A DNA stretch of 64,000 nucleotides from Plantago major (taxonomy: Eukaryota > Streptophyta > Magnoliopsida > Lamiales > Plantaginaceae). Made by a program: the position numbers and the translations under genes. The stretch lies in contig CM048841.1 of assembly GCA_026545765.1 (NCBI GenBank), positions 68,446,217-68,510,216 on the forward strand, given 5' to 3'. The notes under the pieces were generated by a model. The model made no database searches. It was not told the DNA's origin and saw only the letters and a program-made list of their open reading frames with translations. Below are positions 19,373 to 30,480 of this stretch, in pieces (positions within the stretch are counted from its first letter, which is position 1; each line of letters opens with the position of its first letter).

Positions 19373-21417
19373 ATTTTGGCAAATGAAATCACTTTTGCCT
19401 AATCCGAAAATTCATCTTGCACAAAAATAGCAAATCCTTCTCTTGATTCTCTGCAAACCCTCTACAATCTCTGCAAATCAAGATTAAGTTTTTCTGAAAA
19501 GAATCACTGAATCAAATCTCTTTCAAACACCAATTTCAAATCCCTACACTATATAAAGAGATGACCTCCAAGAACTCTTCAACACAGAAATCCCAAACCT
19601 CCACTGGTACTGCTGAAAAGCAAGCACCAGAGTTGGTTATTGTAAACAACCGATCGGGTAGGAGTTTTAATCCCACCATCGACTTCAAGTCACGTAATGA
19701 TTTGGGTGGTGCCATGGTTGAGGAATACCCCACGGCCGAATAGAGAACCGCCGATGTAAAGCTAATTCTCGACATGCTTGAAAAGGCACAAATCAAGGGC
19801 TTTATCTATCGCCTCTAGTGGAATTTCATCACCGATGTGTTGGAATTCTACAACAACCTGTGATTATTTCGTGTTTCAAGGCAATCAAATAGTGTTCATA
19901 AAACCTCACCAAGGAAAGGAAATCTTCCGACTTAACAACTTTCTCAGAAGTTGTTCGAGTTTCAAAATCTTGGAAAGGATTTTGAAATAAACACCAAGGA
20001 TGAGGAACTCCTTGAAGGTGTTAAAGAACTTTATAGTGACGGTGTGATCTTGAAAATCGATACACCCACGAAGTTCAAGCTTGTCGACATCCCAACCGCA
20101 CATCTTGGTTCACGGGATGTACCGCTTGCATTCTTCACAGATGCTTTGATGGTCTACAAGGAGGTGTCAATTAAAAGCCAAGAACGGTGGATGATGATGT
20201 TCTTGCCGAATCAACAAGACAAAAGGCCGGAAAACCCTTTTAACCGGGAAAGTACGCCTTCAAGTTTGTGAAGAAGATTCAAGGCTTCGAGCCTAAGATT
20301 ACCAAAGGACTAGCTGAGCCAAAGGCCACCGAGGATATGGTCCAAAATATGCTACGGTCGGAAAAGCTTGCATCGAGCTCAGAGAGACTACCGAATAGCC
20401 AACAAAGAATCTACTCTACAAATATGAGTATACAAACTTGATGAAAAAGGTTACCGGGTCTCGTAAAGGTTCTAAGCGAAAGTCCTAAAAGGTATCTCAA
20501 GAAAAGGTTATACCAAGAAGCCGTAACTTCAAGAAAGAAGTCTCCGGCAAATCGTAAGACACACCCAAAGAGGTTGTCAATTCTCGATATCCGCAGTATT
20601 GCCGATGAATCGATAAAGGCGTATGAACTCATCAATGCTGAAAAGAGTTATCAACCATCGAACAAGTAGACTCAAAGAAGAGAAAGTGCTTTAAATGTTG
20701 CGACTAATGCGTAAAGCCTTCGATGAACTCATAAATGCCGCCAAAAGTGGTGAAAACACCAAGCCCTATCTCGCAAAAACCGCAGGAATAATGGACCAAC
20801 TGGCCCTAATGCCGATGAGAGCTCGACGATGAAGATGATGAACTAGTCATCTCTCAAGTCCTAGAAAGAACAAAGAGGGCTAAGGTTATCAAACAAAGAA
20901 TCGGTGGTAAGGTATTCAAGAAGAACCTACACCATAGGTTATCGAACCTATAGCAAAGGTTGTTGCAAACATATCATCGTGGAATGTTTCTCTGCACAAC
21001 TTCGTAAAGCCCCGATGAGTGGTATTTAGTAATCGCGATGATGGAAATGCCACATCTAAAAATCTGGAAGAACATTATACTGATCAATCTTCGCCTGCAT
21101 AACCACAACAACCACAAAGACAACAACCACAACAGCCACAAGTGGTTGATGAAATGGTAAATGAACTCCATTTCGAATTACCAAAGAATGCAAGATGTCA
21201 AGAAAATCTCGCAAAAGAGCGTGTTTCCTAACTCACTGAGAGGGATCAAACTGAGACATCTACTCAGAATGATCAACCAGGGGAGGCAACTGAGTTGCAT
21301 ACTAAGGAAAGGTGTGAAGTACCAGAAACTTCAAGCAAAGAAACTACACTGGGACAAGAAGACCAAAGTATAGAAAGGTCACAAGTTCCAGAGACCAATC
21401 AGCCTGAAATTGCTCAG

Positions 21418-21496
21418 GTAGATGACTGGTTTAACTCTTATCTTGTGAACATTTTATGCTTATACATCTTTTCTCATAAAAATTTCTTTGTTACAG
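21418..21496 (+). other. ORF3 intron 1 (Element A2)
   Basis: 79 bp, CTCAG|GTAGAT donor and TTGTTACAG acceptor, phase 0 (in-frame Q before, A-E-L-E-T after). Same position as Element 1 intron 1. Confidence 0.75.
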
Positions 21497-21601
21497 GCTG
21501 AGTTAGAAACACAGAAACAAGAGGAAGCTGAAAAGCATACCTCAGAAACTGAGAAGGAGGTTTCCTCAACCTCGCCTCTTAAGACATCTCGTCTCGGTCA
21601 T

Positions 21602-21681
21602 GTAATAATGGATTCTTAAGATAACACTTCTTCAGCTTATAAGTTTATGTGCTTAATCTTTGAAATAAATGTTTCTAACAG
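21602..21681 (+). other. ORF3 intron 2 (Element A2)
   Basis: 80 bp, donor GTAATA, acceptor TTTCTAACAG. The donor is preceded by GGTCAT where CAG is expected, another probable miscall. Confidence 0.65.
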
Positions 21682-21777
21682 CTCCAACGAGATGGAAGAA
21701 GATAAGGTAAATGCCAGACAAACCCAGAGACCAACAAGGTTTCTGAAGAACACATCACTGAGCCTTCTAGCATGAAG

Positions 21778-21863
21778 GTATATGACAAATCAAGTGATAA
21801 GTATTCTTCGACTAGGGTTATCTCATATCTCTTCTAAAAATATTCAATACTTTCTACTTACAG
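21778..21863 (+). other. ORF3 intron 3 (Element A2)
   Basis: 86 bp, donor AAG|GTATAT, acceptor TACTTACAG before GATAAATCAG. Homologous to Element 1 intron 3. Confidence 0.75.
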
Positions 21864-22010
21864 GATAAATCAGAAGTTGAAATGCACGGGGACAAAGTTG
21901 CGACATCCCCTGCATCAATGGAAATTGATGAAGCCCCCAAGGCAACATCACCTGAAAGAACACCGTAGACCTGAAAGTTTCGAGAAAATGACTCGAGCTT
22001 TATTAAGGAA

Positions 22011-22092
22011 GTAAGTAACTCGTAACTCATTAAAGCATATATTTGCACGCTTTTCAAACAATTTCCTAAGTATCGATCATTTTATTTCTCGT
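22011..22092 (+). other. ORF3 intron 4 (Element A2)
   Basis: 82 bp, donor GAA|GTAAGT; acceptor reads TTTCTCGT where CAG is expected, exactly as in Element 1. The next exon begins GTTCAAGAAAGAAAGG, matching the B-type exon 5 start. Confidence 0.7.
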
Positions 22093-22207
22093 GTTCAAGA
22101 AAGAAAGGTTGATGAGGACCAGACTTCCAAGTCTCCACCTCACAACAAGATATCCGAGACACCCATTGTCTCAAGGTTCAAGTATCCGAGCCTGATGTTC
22201 ATACTGT

Positions 22208-22285
22208 GTAACTCGTAAACTAAACTACACTTATACTCAGATATCTACAAAAGTTTTGAAACTCACTCAAAACTCTTTCTTTCAG
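22208..22285 (+). other. ORF3 intron 5 (Element A2)
   Basis: 78 bp, donor GTAACT, acceptor CTTTCTTTCAG. The following exon is open for nearly 200 codons (to 22893). Confidence 0.65.
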
Positions 22286-24993
22286 CTCAAACAGATGCAA
22301 AGGTGTTCCCATTGAAGAAACAAGGACCTACTTCACTTCTTCAAAGCTCACACTCGCCAAAGCATATTCAATGCTTCAAGAAATGGCGGTTAAGGTGCTC
22401 GATCTCCGAAATATTGAGAATCACAGATCAACCAATCGATTTAGCACGAGCTCGACTTGGAGACATATATCCATGCAATGTTCTACCTAACAAAGATTAC
22501 ATAATTTTATTGCATAAGGATTTCTCCAAAGAAGTGGCGATAGTTTGTACGCGGCTTCAACAAATGTGCAGATGGTCGACAAGATTACAGATGGCATTCA
22601 AGCCGCCTCTGCATCGCAATTTATACCTTCAACAAGAAGAAGACAAGCGTAAGATCACTATCCCGGAAGTGATCAATCTTGTATCTGAAGATGATGAGGA
22701 GGAAGAAATGAATGAAAATTACTTTGATGAACCTCCCACTGACCATCACCAAAAGGATGATAATGACAAAAAGGATGATGATGATGCCCCTGCACCAGGG
22801 ACCGGAGGAATTTCACAAAGAAACAATGCCTCAGCTGCTGAAAAGCAAACTGAGAAGACTTCACAGAAATCTCCGTCTTCATCACCTCAGTAATCTACTC
22901 ATCCATCTTCCCAACAACACAATGTCACAGCACAAGTAGTTGAGGATTCTGAGGATATTGCACAGAAGATGTTAAATACTTAATCCAGATCTACTCAACT
23001 CAGACAACTGTTGGAAGAAGAACAACAGCTCCATCTTCAACTGGAAGACCAGATAGCTAGATCCAGAGATAAGCTAGATCAACTACAAGATTAATATCTG
23101 CAAGAGATGATTGCTTACTCTGAGGTCAAAGAGCTACAGGATGCTGTGACTGCACTCAACAAAGAACTCGATACTGAAGAAGTATCTGAAGTCAAGCATG
23201 ATGCTAAGGCTGCATCATCTTCAAAAGAAGTACCATCCTCCTCCCAGAAAGGAAAGAAATAAATCTCTGAGATGGTTGCTGGACTCGATACAATTGATGA
23301 AAATGTCCAAGAGGATGAAGATCACTGGGCTGATTACTCAGATGATCAAGAAGACAAGACTTTGGCAGAACACCGCAATGAACATTTAGCGGTTTCTCAC
23401 TTGAAAAGGAAGCTGATTGCTCCTACAATATTCAGCAAACTGCCAAACGTCCACTCCCATGAATACATGAACAGTCAAGCAATCGACACAACTTAAAAAG
23501 GAGATGTCTTCACAAGGAAGTAATTGCCTCCCCTCTCGAATGAGAAAGTTCACCGAGCTCATCACTCGAGAACCACTAGCATAGTCATTGCTCGAAAGAC
23601 TGGAATGATAAGGGACGATACGCCTTTAGTGAAAAAGCTTTCCAAGAGGCAAGTTACATCTGGAAAAGCAGATGCCATCCTAGGCCCATCGGTAGCTCAC
23701 CGATAAGGACAATGGACTTATCAAGCAAAATCAGAGCTCAAAGTCAACTTCGGTTGGTCACCGCCTATAATTATTTACAAGGGCACTTCAACTCTCTCGA
23801 TTCCTTTATGAGATCGAGTCACCAACAATGACTAAGGGGAAAGAATGTACAACTGACCTCAAGTCGGGGAATGGGAAGAAGGAGAAGAAAACAAGAAGAA
23901 CTGAGTCAGCCGCCGTAAAGGAAGAAGAAAAACTTCCCAACCACCACCGTAATCAATGAACCCTCCTCAAGCCAAGTCATGGTAAATAGTAGCCGCTCTA
24001 AACCTACTAAAGGAACCAAATGATAACAAGGGCCATGGCACGTAAACCTCCAAGGAGTACCAAGGCTCCAAGGAGAAGACAAGTTAAAGGATTGATGAAT
24101 CTTCTGAAGAAGAAGAAGAAGGTCAAATCAAGTCCCTGGGCAATGCAGCAGGCTGTAAACCTCACACAAGATTTAATCTTGATGATGATGAGGAAACTGA
24201 TGAAGATGAAGCTCCTCTTCACAAGAAAAGGAAAATTGAAAACCTAATCGAGCCCATAGTCAAAGCCACTAGCGCCTAAAACACCTCCGGAAATACCAAG
24301 TCTATCCAGGTGGTGGTTCTTCAAGCAACAACCCCAAAGAGAATTCAAGACAGAGAAGGAATGCATCGAGAGTCGAGCAAAGACAAAGTCAACTTCCACT
24401 CAGCCGTAAGAAGCCAAAATTGAGTATGTGAAGTATGACAATGATTCATCCGCTCACAAAAGGCCAATCGTAAAAATGGCTATCGATTCGAACTTAAGCA
24501 TCTATTGGTAAATTCAAGATTTCGTAACCAATCCATAAACAACTTTGGCATGGAGAAAAGATAAACCTACCTTGATCAACACCAATCACATCAAAGCATG
24601 GTCGATTTTGAAGTTGTCAAGAGAACTAAAGCCATGAGAAAGGACCTTCGATGAATGTCCATATGGAAAGCCGTATGATGTGCATGCACTCAACACATCG
24701 AACAGCACAAGAGAAAGACTCACTGTGGAACCCTATGAGTCGCTCTATCCGATGTAAGATCAATACAGGGTGACATCGACATATCAAGATTATCTATGAA
24801 TACTTCAAGCTGACATCGTAATAGAGCATGCCCGAAGTGGGGAAAGTATCTGGGTCAAGCATTTTGCCAAGAAAAATCCTACTAAAACCTACAAAGAGGT
24901 CTGTGGATTTGCTGAGACACGTAGATGCTCGTTAACTCTTCTCTATGACTATTCGATGACATCAAAAGGTTTGAGATAGGAAATTTGCAGATC

Positions 24994-25358
24994 GATCTAC
25001 AAATATACGCTTGAAGACTTGAAGAGATTGAAGACTTGAAGACTAGTTTATTAGATGTTTACTTGGAGCTTAGTCACCCGTTGTCCTAATTTACTATGTA
25101 GTTTTGTATTTTTGTCGAGCTTAATCAGATCATGTATTAAAGTTATCTAATCTTTAGTTGTAACTTATCTGAAGAACTTACTCTCAGATAGTATTCTATA
25201 AAAGATAACTTGTCAGCAAAGATCACACCCTGTGATTTGGTTGATGTCCACTTTCTGCACTTAATTAAATTAATTTGAAGATCTTAAGAAAAGATTAAGT
25301 GTTGGATTGTTCACTCATCCAGATTTGTAATAGGTAAGATAGTCATCGTTGACTGATC
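24994..25358 (+). other. 3' untranslated region (Element A2)
   Basis: Non-coding; starts with ttgaagacttgaagagattg-type purine repeats, then T-rich sequence, as in Element 1. Confidence 0.55.
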
Positions 25359-25371
25359 AAAAAGGGAAATT
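25359..25371 (+). promoter_or_regulatory. polypurine tract (Element A2)
   Basis: aaaaagggaaatt immediately before the 3' LTR. Two G fewer than in Element 1. Confidence 0.8.
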
Positions 25372-27089
25372 TGTCGAAAATTTGTCGGGAAATTTCTTGA
25401 GAAATTTGTTAGGAAATTTGTTAGATATTTTGTTAGAAATATCTGCTTAGTTTTGATCAAGAACATGATGACTTATCTTAGTCTCGTAAAGGTGATTAGT
25501 ACTCGTTCACTTGAACATTGTAAAAGAGGAAACCCACTAAGTATGATAGTCTAGTTAATCTTGTATAGGATGTTAGGTCTCAAAATGTAATTTTTATTTT
25601 ATGAAGAGAAGACCAAGAAGAAGACATCCAAGCAGAACAAGCTCAACGACATTGAAGACTTGAAGAGACTACGCAAGATTATCGAATCGTTGTTCGGGAC
25701 CTTAGCCGACATCTCAAGATACTAATAGCTTTAAACAGACAGTGGTCACAAGAGATATCCGAGAAATAAGAGACATATCCAAAACAAGGAAAGTGTCCAT
25801 GATATCTATTCTCGATACCTTGAGCATTAACCACATTTCAAAAGAGAAATATATATTGCAAACAAAGTTGTTTCAATAAATAAGTGGTATCTCAAGATCA
25901 AGATAAGGACGTGCAAAGAATCAGATAACACTAGTCTCTGATACAAAGCATAGTTCCGTTGACACTACAGGACAAAAAGTATAGTACAATGCATTTAATG
26001 CACGGACAGAGATGTCTGAATAAAAGCAACGGCAGCTTCTGAAGAAGAAGACAAAACCTGCATAAAGATTATACACAGATATCAATAGTTTGAATTTGAG
26101 CCTAACGGATACTATTCAAACGGCACTCAAATTCATCTATAAATATCAACACTTAGACTGCTTGAGAAGAGACCTTAGACACACACTACACAGAACTCTG
26201 AACATCTTACTCTCTCAAAGCAACTTACTTATTCTCAAAGCTCGCTATGCACCAAAGCTTTTGATCTTAAGTAAACACCGTAGTTCTAAGTGTCCCGATC
26301 CTAAACAAGCAAAGTTATCTGAAGGAGTTGAATCAAAAGATCAACTATCCGAGATTCATTCTCTTGAACAGATATCATAAGACTGGGTCAAGAAATCGAA
26401 CAAGATACCATACGTCAAAGTGTATTAAGTACTGATTCACAGAGCTATCTAAATAATCAATAAGTTATTAAAGAAGCTCATCCGACAACTCAAACCAAAA
26501 CCAACACTATAATCAAGTGGAGTATGTGAAGTACTTAGTTTGAAAAATCAGGGAATAACTCCAAGGTTACCGGAGTATAGGAAGTACTTGATTTGGGAAA
26601 CTAAGGAATAACTCCAAGGTTATTGAGTATAGGAAGTACTTAGCTTGGGAAGCTAGGGAATAACTCAAAGGTTTCTGAGTATACGAAGTACTTGGCTGTG
26701 AAAGCCGAGGAACAACTCAGGGGGAACATTTGGTTGGGAACCAATTGTTAAGAATCTTAGAATAGGTTTATTGTAAGGTGAACTCAATTATCTGTTCTAG
26801 TGAATTCTAGGTCTCTGGTAGACCGAAGTGGATTAGTGGGAGGATTACGCCACCTCCAGATACCACTATACTTGCTGTGTTATTTACCTTTCTGTATTTA
26901 CATTTCAGCAACACACACACACACATTAACTGTTTCTGCACTTATCTTTATTAAGTCTTCCGCGCTTTTGATTCTAAGTATCAGATATCTATTCAGATAT
27001 CTGAGAAATAGTTTTTATCGACAAAAGTTTTAAAAGATTATTCACCCCCCCCCCTCTAGTCTTTTACTTTGCCGTTATCTGGACCAACA
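25372..27089 (+). repeat. 3' LTR of Element A2
   Basis: 1718 bp, ends in ggaccaaca. TATA box at 26136-26145, four tandem leader units at 26519-26722, C-run near 27045. Near copy of 11233-12944. Confidence 0.9.
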
Positions 27090-28470
27090 CATCACATGTT
27101 CCTATCTTAGCCAGAAAGGTGATTAAGTACTCTTGGTTCACTTGAACATTGTAAAAGAGGAAATCACTGAGTATAATTAGTCTAGTAAATCTTGTAATAG
27201 GATTATAGGTCTCTGAGTGTAATTTTTATTTCAAGAAGACCATGAAGATCAATCCTAGCAATGGAGTTTTTCTGAAGATTACAAGACTGGAGATTGCACA
27301 AGATTTATGAAGACACCAAGGTTTAGTCTCACTCGGAAAGACTATGTCCTTAATCCTTTATTAAGTACATTTAGTTACTTTTGAAACATGATTCTGGAAC
27401 ATATGACATCATGAGTATGGAGCATGCAAGCCATCAGAAAGGCTAATGTATCCGTTGAAGACTACAGGACAAGAAATAGTACATATGCATTAATCAGACG
27501 CGTAAAAGCCGCTAAAGCACAGTCCTCTCTGAGATATGAGACAAGGACTTCTGAGTACTCATTTCAAGATAAGTATAGACTGAATTTGAATTGTGTCTAA
27601 CGGATAACATCCCAACAACTCTCTAATTCATCTATAAATATCACACACTTAGATGCTGAGAAATACAACCGAACGATCTAACTTGCAAACTTACAATCTA
27701 GCAAAGTATTCTCTCAAGCACTCTACTATCCTTTCTGAAAGCTTTCGCTGTTTGCGTAATCACTAGTAGTTCTAAGTTGTCCCAACCTTAACAAGAGATT
27801 GTTATTCGTGAAAGAGTTGAATCACGAGATAACCTTTCAAGCTCATTCTCCGTAACGGACATCAATTACTGGGTCAAGAAGAGCGTATTGACATACACAA
27901 CAAGTGTATTAAGTAGTCTTGTTCTATTAGCTCTCAAAACATAACTGAAAAGTTATACGAGAAGCCTCTCTGACAAACCTTATAACCAACACCATCAAGG
28001 CGTGGAGTAGAGGAAGTACTTGATTTGGGAAATTAGGGAATAACTCCAAGGTTATCTGAGTAGAGGAAGTACTTAGCTCTAGGAGCTGGGGAATAACTCA
28101 AGGGGAACATTTGGTTGGGAACCATTTGTTTAAGAATCTTAGAATAGGATTTTTGTAAGGTGAACTCAATTATCTGTTTTAGTGAATTCTAGATCTCAGA
28201 AAGACCGAAGTGGATTAGTTGGAGGATTACGCCACCTCCAGATACCACTATACTTGCTGTGTTATTTACCTTTCTGTATTTATCTTTCAGCAAAGCACAC
28301 ACACTTACTTATTGTTTCTGCACTTACCTTTCTTAAAGTATTTCGCACTCTGAATTTAAGTATCAGAAACCCCCAGGTTTATGAGAAACTGTGTTTATCG
28401 ACAAAAGTTTAAAAGACTATTCACCCCCCCCCCCCTCTAGTCTTTTACTTTGCCGTTATCTGGACAAACA
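27090..28470 (+). repeat. 5' LTR of Element B (first ~19 bp displaced)
   Basis: 1381 bp, starts catcacatgttcc, matching the 3' LTR from its base 20 onward; ends ggacaaaca. TATA box 27630-27639, two leader units 28004-28104 and a 13-C run near 28424. Confidence 0.85.
28004..28104 (+). repeat. two tandem leader units in B-type LTR
   Basis: Two 'gagtagaggaagtactt...gaataactc' units where A-type LTRs have four. The same two occur at 42270-42362. Confidence 0.75.
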
Positions 28471-28484
28471 AGTGGTATCAGAGC
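28471..28484 (+). promoter_or_regulatory. primer-binding site (Element B)
   Basis: agtggtatcagagc directly after the LTR, the exact 12-nt complement expected for the initiator-Met tRNA 3' end. Confidence 0.9.
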
Positions 28485-28582
28485 GGGAGGTTCCCAAGCC
28501 TTCAGATCAACCTAGATCCCGTGATAGGTGAAGAAACTTTGTCCCTTTCTCGAGGACTATATAATTTGTGTGTTAAGTGTGT

Positions 28583-30480
28583 ATGTCTCGAGCGATGCAC
28601 CCTGCTTTAAAGCCGTAAAACTACGAGAAATGGAAGAACAACATGATGCTCCATCTGGAGGCCATTAGTGATGAGATGATCTATGTCATCAATGAAGGGC
28701 CTATCCAAATCAGACAACTCAAACAAGTCACTGAGGTTTCTGATGGAAGAAAAGCCTCAGACAAGGATGATGGAAGCGAGGACATGGCTGCTAGTGATAG
28801 TGGTCATGTTGCTCGTGGAAGCATTATGTATGAAGACAAGCCAAGAGAGCTCTGGACATCTGAAGATACCAAGAGACATAGATTGGATGGTCAAGCTCGT
28901 AATATAATCATCGACGACACTGAGCACATAGCCTAAACTGGGTGCTAAACTACGAAGTTGCTCGCAATTGATTGAAGAAATTTGTGCCGAACCGAGAAAA
29001 CCAAAGAAAACAAGTTCAAAGTTCTTAAATCAAGTTCCAAAACTTCAAGCAAGGTCCCACAAACTCGAAGAACTTGATTTCGTGTTTACTACTTATGAGT
29101 GATATAGCTGCACTTGGTCAAAGCAATGATACTCAAATGTAAAAGATTAAGACTATTGTCAAGTCTCAATCACAACTAGGAGCACACTAAATTCTTTATT
29201 TCAACCAAGGAATGCCAAATATTACTCCAAGAGAGCTCTTCTCATCTTTACATCAGAGATTATGAGACAACTCAGAGAGAACAAACAGCTGAGAAGTTGC
29301 AAAGTGTTGCTCTAGTCTCTCAAGGTACTTCTGAAAAGAAAGATACCACAGACGCATCTGAAGAAAATGCTCTTGCAGTAAGACACATGAATAAATTTGT
29401 GAGTCAAGAGATTGAGAGAAGAAAAGCTAAAGAAAAGCTAAAAAAGCATCTTGGCCCAAACTATCATCAGTACAAGAACATTCAACTAAACAACTCTCTT
29501 AAGACCCCCATTCAGAAAGGTGTTAGTACTGAATCAGCAGAGATAGGAAATGATATCTGCTTCTATTGTCAAAAGCCTGGTCACTTCAAGAGAGATTGCC
29601 CTGCTTTAAACAAGCTCAAGATAGGTGACAAGAAGGACAGAAGAAATTAAAAAGAAATCAAAGGGCCTTACTGACTGAAGAAAAGAAGAAGATTCAAATG
29701 CAACTTGACGCTCTAGATATTGAGACAGATTCTGAAGATGGAGATTCAGATAACTCAAACCTACCATCACCAGAATTGTGTGGAATCACCCATAACGTAA
29801 TCGACTTCGGCCTTAAGAAGAATGAAATGTGTGGAGTTGCTGAGATTGCTGGTCCAGACATCTCCAACATTGAAATGTGTCTTATGGCTGATGAGGTAAC
29901 TAACATTTCACAATTTCTGTACTATGAGAGTGATGATGGAATTGAGGATCTGGAGTTAATCAGGAGTGAATTGGATCGTTATGAGAAAGAATTTCTGGAA
30001 GCACAATCCAAAAGCAGAATTCTAGAGGAAAGCAAAGAAACTCTTGAAAAAGAGGTTTCTGAGCTAACTAGGGTATCTGAGAACAAGAGCGCTGAAATAG
30101 CCCTTCTGAAAAGTCAAATATCTGAAAATGAAATTTTTCACAAACTAGCCTTGGATGAACTTAATAAGAAAATGATGAAGCTGCTTTCTGAGAATGAGGA
30201 ACTCCGAAAGAAAGAGCTATCCTTCCAATCTTATGCAAAGGCTAGTGACACTCTCACTGAGGTTCAATCATATCTGAGAGATCCCTCTGAAAAAGGTGGA
30301 CTTGGACTTGATGAACAATCAAGCAATTCGCCTCTCCAAGAAGGAGGATGATAGGTCGACCTTGTAAAAGTCAACAGAATGGTTCTTCAACCACCTATAG
30401 CATTGGTCAGAAAGCTAGGGTAGTTGACAAAGGAAAAGGAGTAGCAACATAGTCTTTGAAAGAACAACAAGTTCACAAGA
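28583..30480 (+). pseudogene. gag: gag (Element B), best-preserved Gag of the window
   Basis: ATG at 28583 (MSRAMHPA) by homology to A2 and E. Open from 28643 (MMLHLEAISDEMIYVINEGP) through TSEDTKRHRLDGQARNIIID near 28860, a typical copia Gag capsid pattern. The 28940-29290 part is noisy. A clean segment at 29297-29650 includes a CCHC knuckle, CFYCQKPGHFKRDC, at about 29560-29601, for RNA binding. A third segment (29698-30351) has CLMADEV and then about 130 residues of coiled coil (ELDRYEKEFLEAQSKSRILE, KKMMKLLSENEELRKKELSF). A Gag tail this long with a coiled coil suggests Sirevirus kinship. Probably continuous with pol. Confidence 0.85.

Larger units (their letters stand above)
18696..19560 (+). 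other. spacer between pol and ORF3 (Element A2)
   Basis: No gene supported. Contains a small tandem array (18711-18812), a region conserved with Element E, and the TATA-like box before ORF3. An apparent ORF across the array (18711-18914) is only the repeat translated. Confidence 0.6.
19561..24993 (+). pseudogene. ORF3: accessory multi-exon gene (Element A2)
   Basis: Starts at ATG 19561 right after actatataaagag. The N-terminal piece (to 19743) reads through AEKQAPELVIVNNR and TIDFKSRNDLGGAMVEEY. The DVLEFYNN motif shared with B-type ORF3 is near 19836. A second piece (19951-20271) has FELQN-like text and RDVPLAFFTDALMVYKE. The Glu-rich middle (21160-22200) is split by five introns at the same places as in Elements 1 and B. 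A long open exon (22303-22893) follows, with SISEILRITDQPIDLARARL, VINLVSEDDEEEE and an acidic run. Then come coiled-coil sequence and the C-terminal domain (24420-24990, noisy). The stop is expected near 24992 by homology to 10843. Function unknown; no membrane segment seen. Confidence 0.6.
11233..27089 (+). mobile_element. Element A2: full-length giant Ty1/copia retrotransposon
   Basis: About 15.9 kb: LTR 11233-12944, primer site, gag, pol (stop 18693-18695), spacer with TATA-like box, ORF3 19561 to about 24993, polypurine tract 25359-25371, LTR 25372-27089. At its right end it abuts an LTR of Element B that lacks its first ~19 bp, so the A unit (probably with Element 1) sits inside Element B's 5' LTR. 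CATCA at 27090-27094 is the expected right-hand target-site duplication. The left-hand copy would lie before the window. Confidence 0.85.

Noticed and set aside
28471..28484. tRNA gene fragment at tggtatcagagc
   Set aside because: Only the 12-nt primer-binding site is present, directly after the LTR; there is no cloverleaf.
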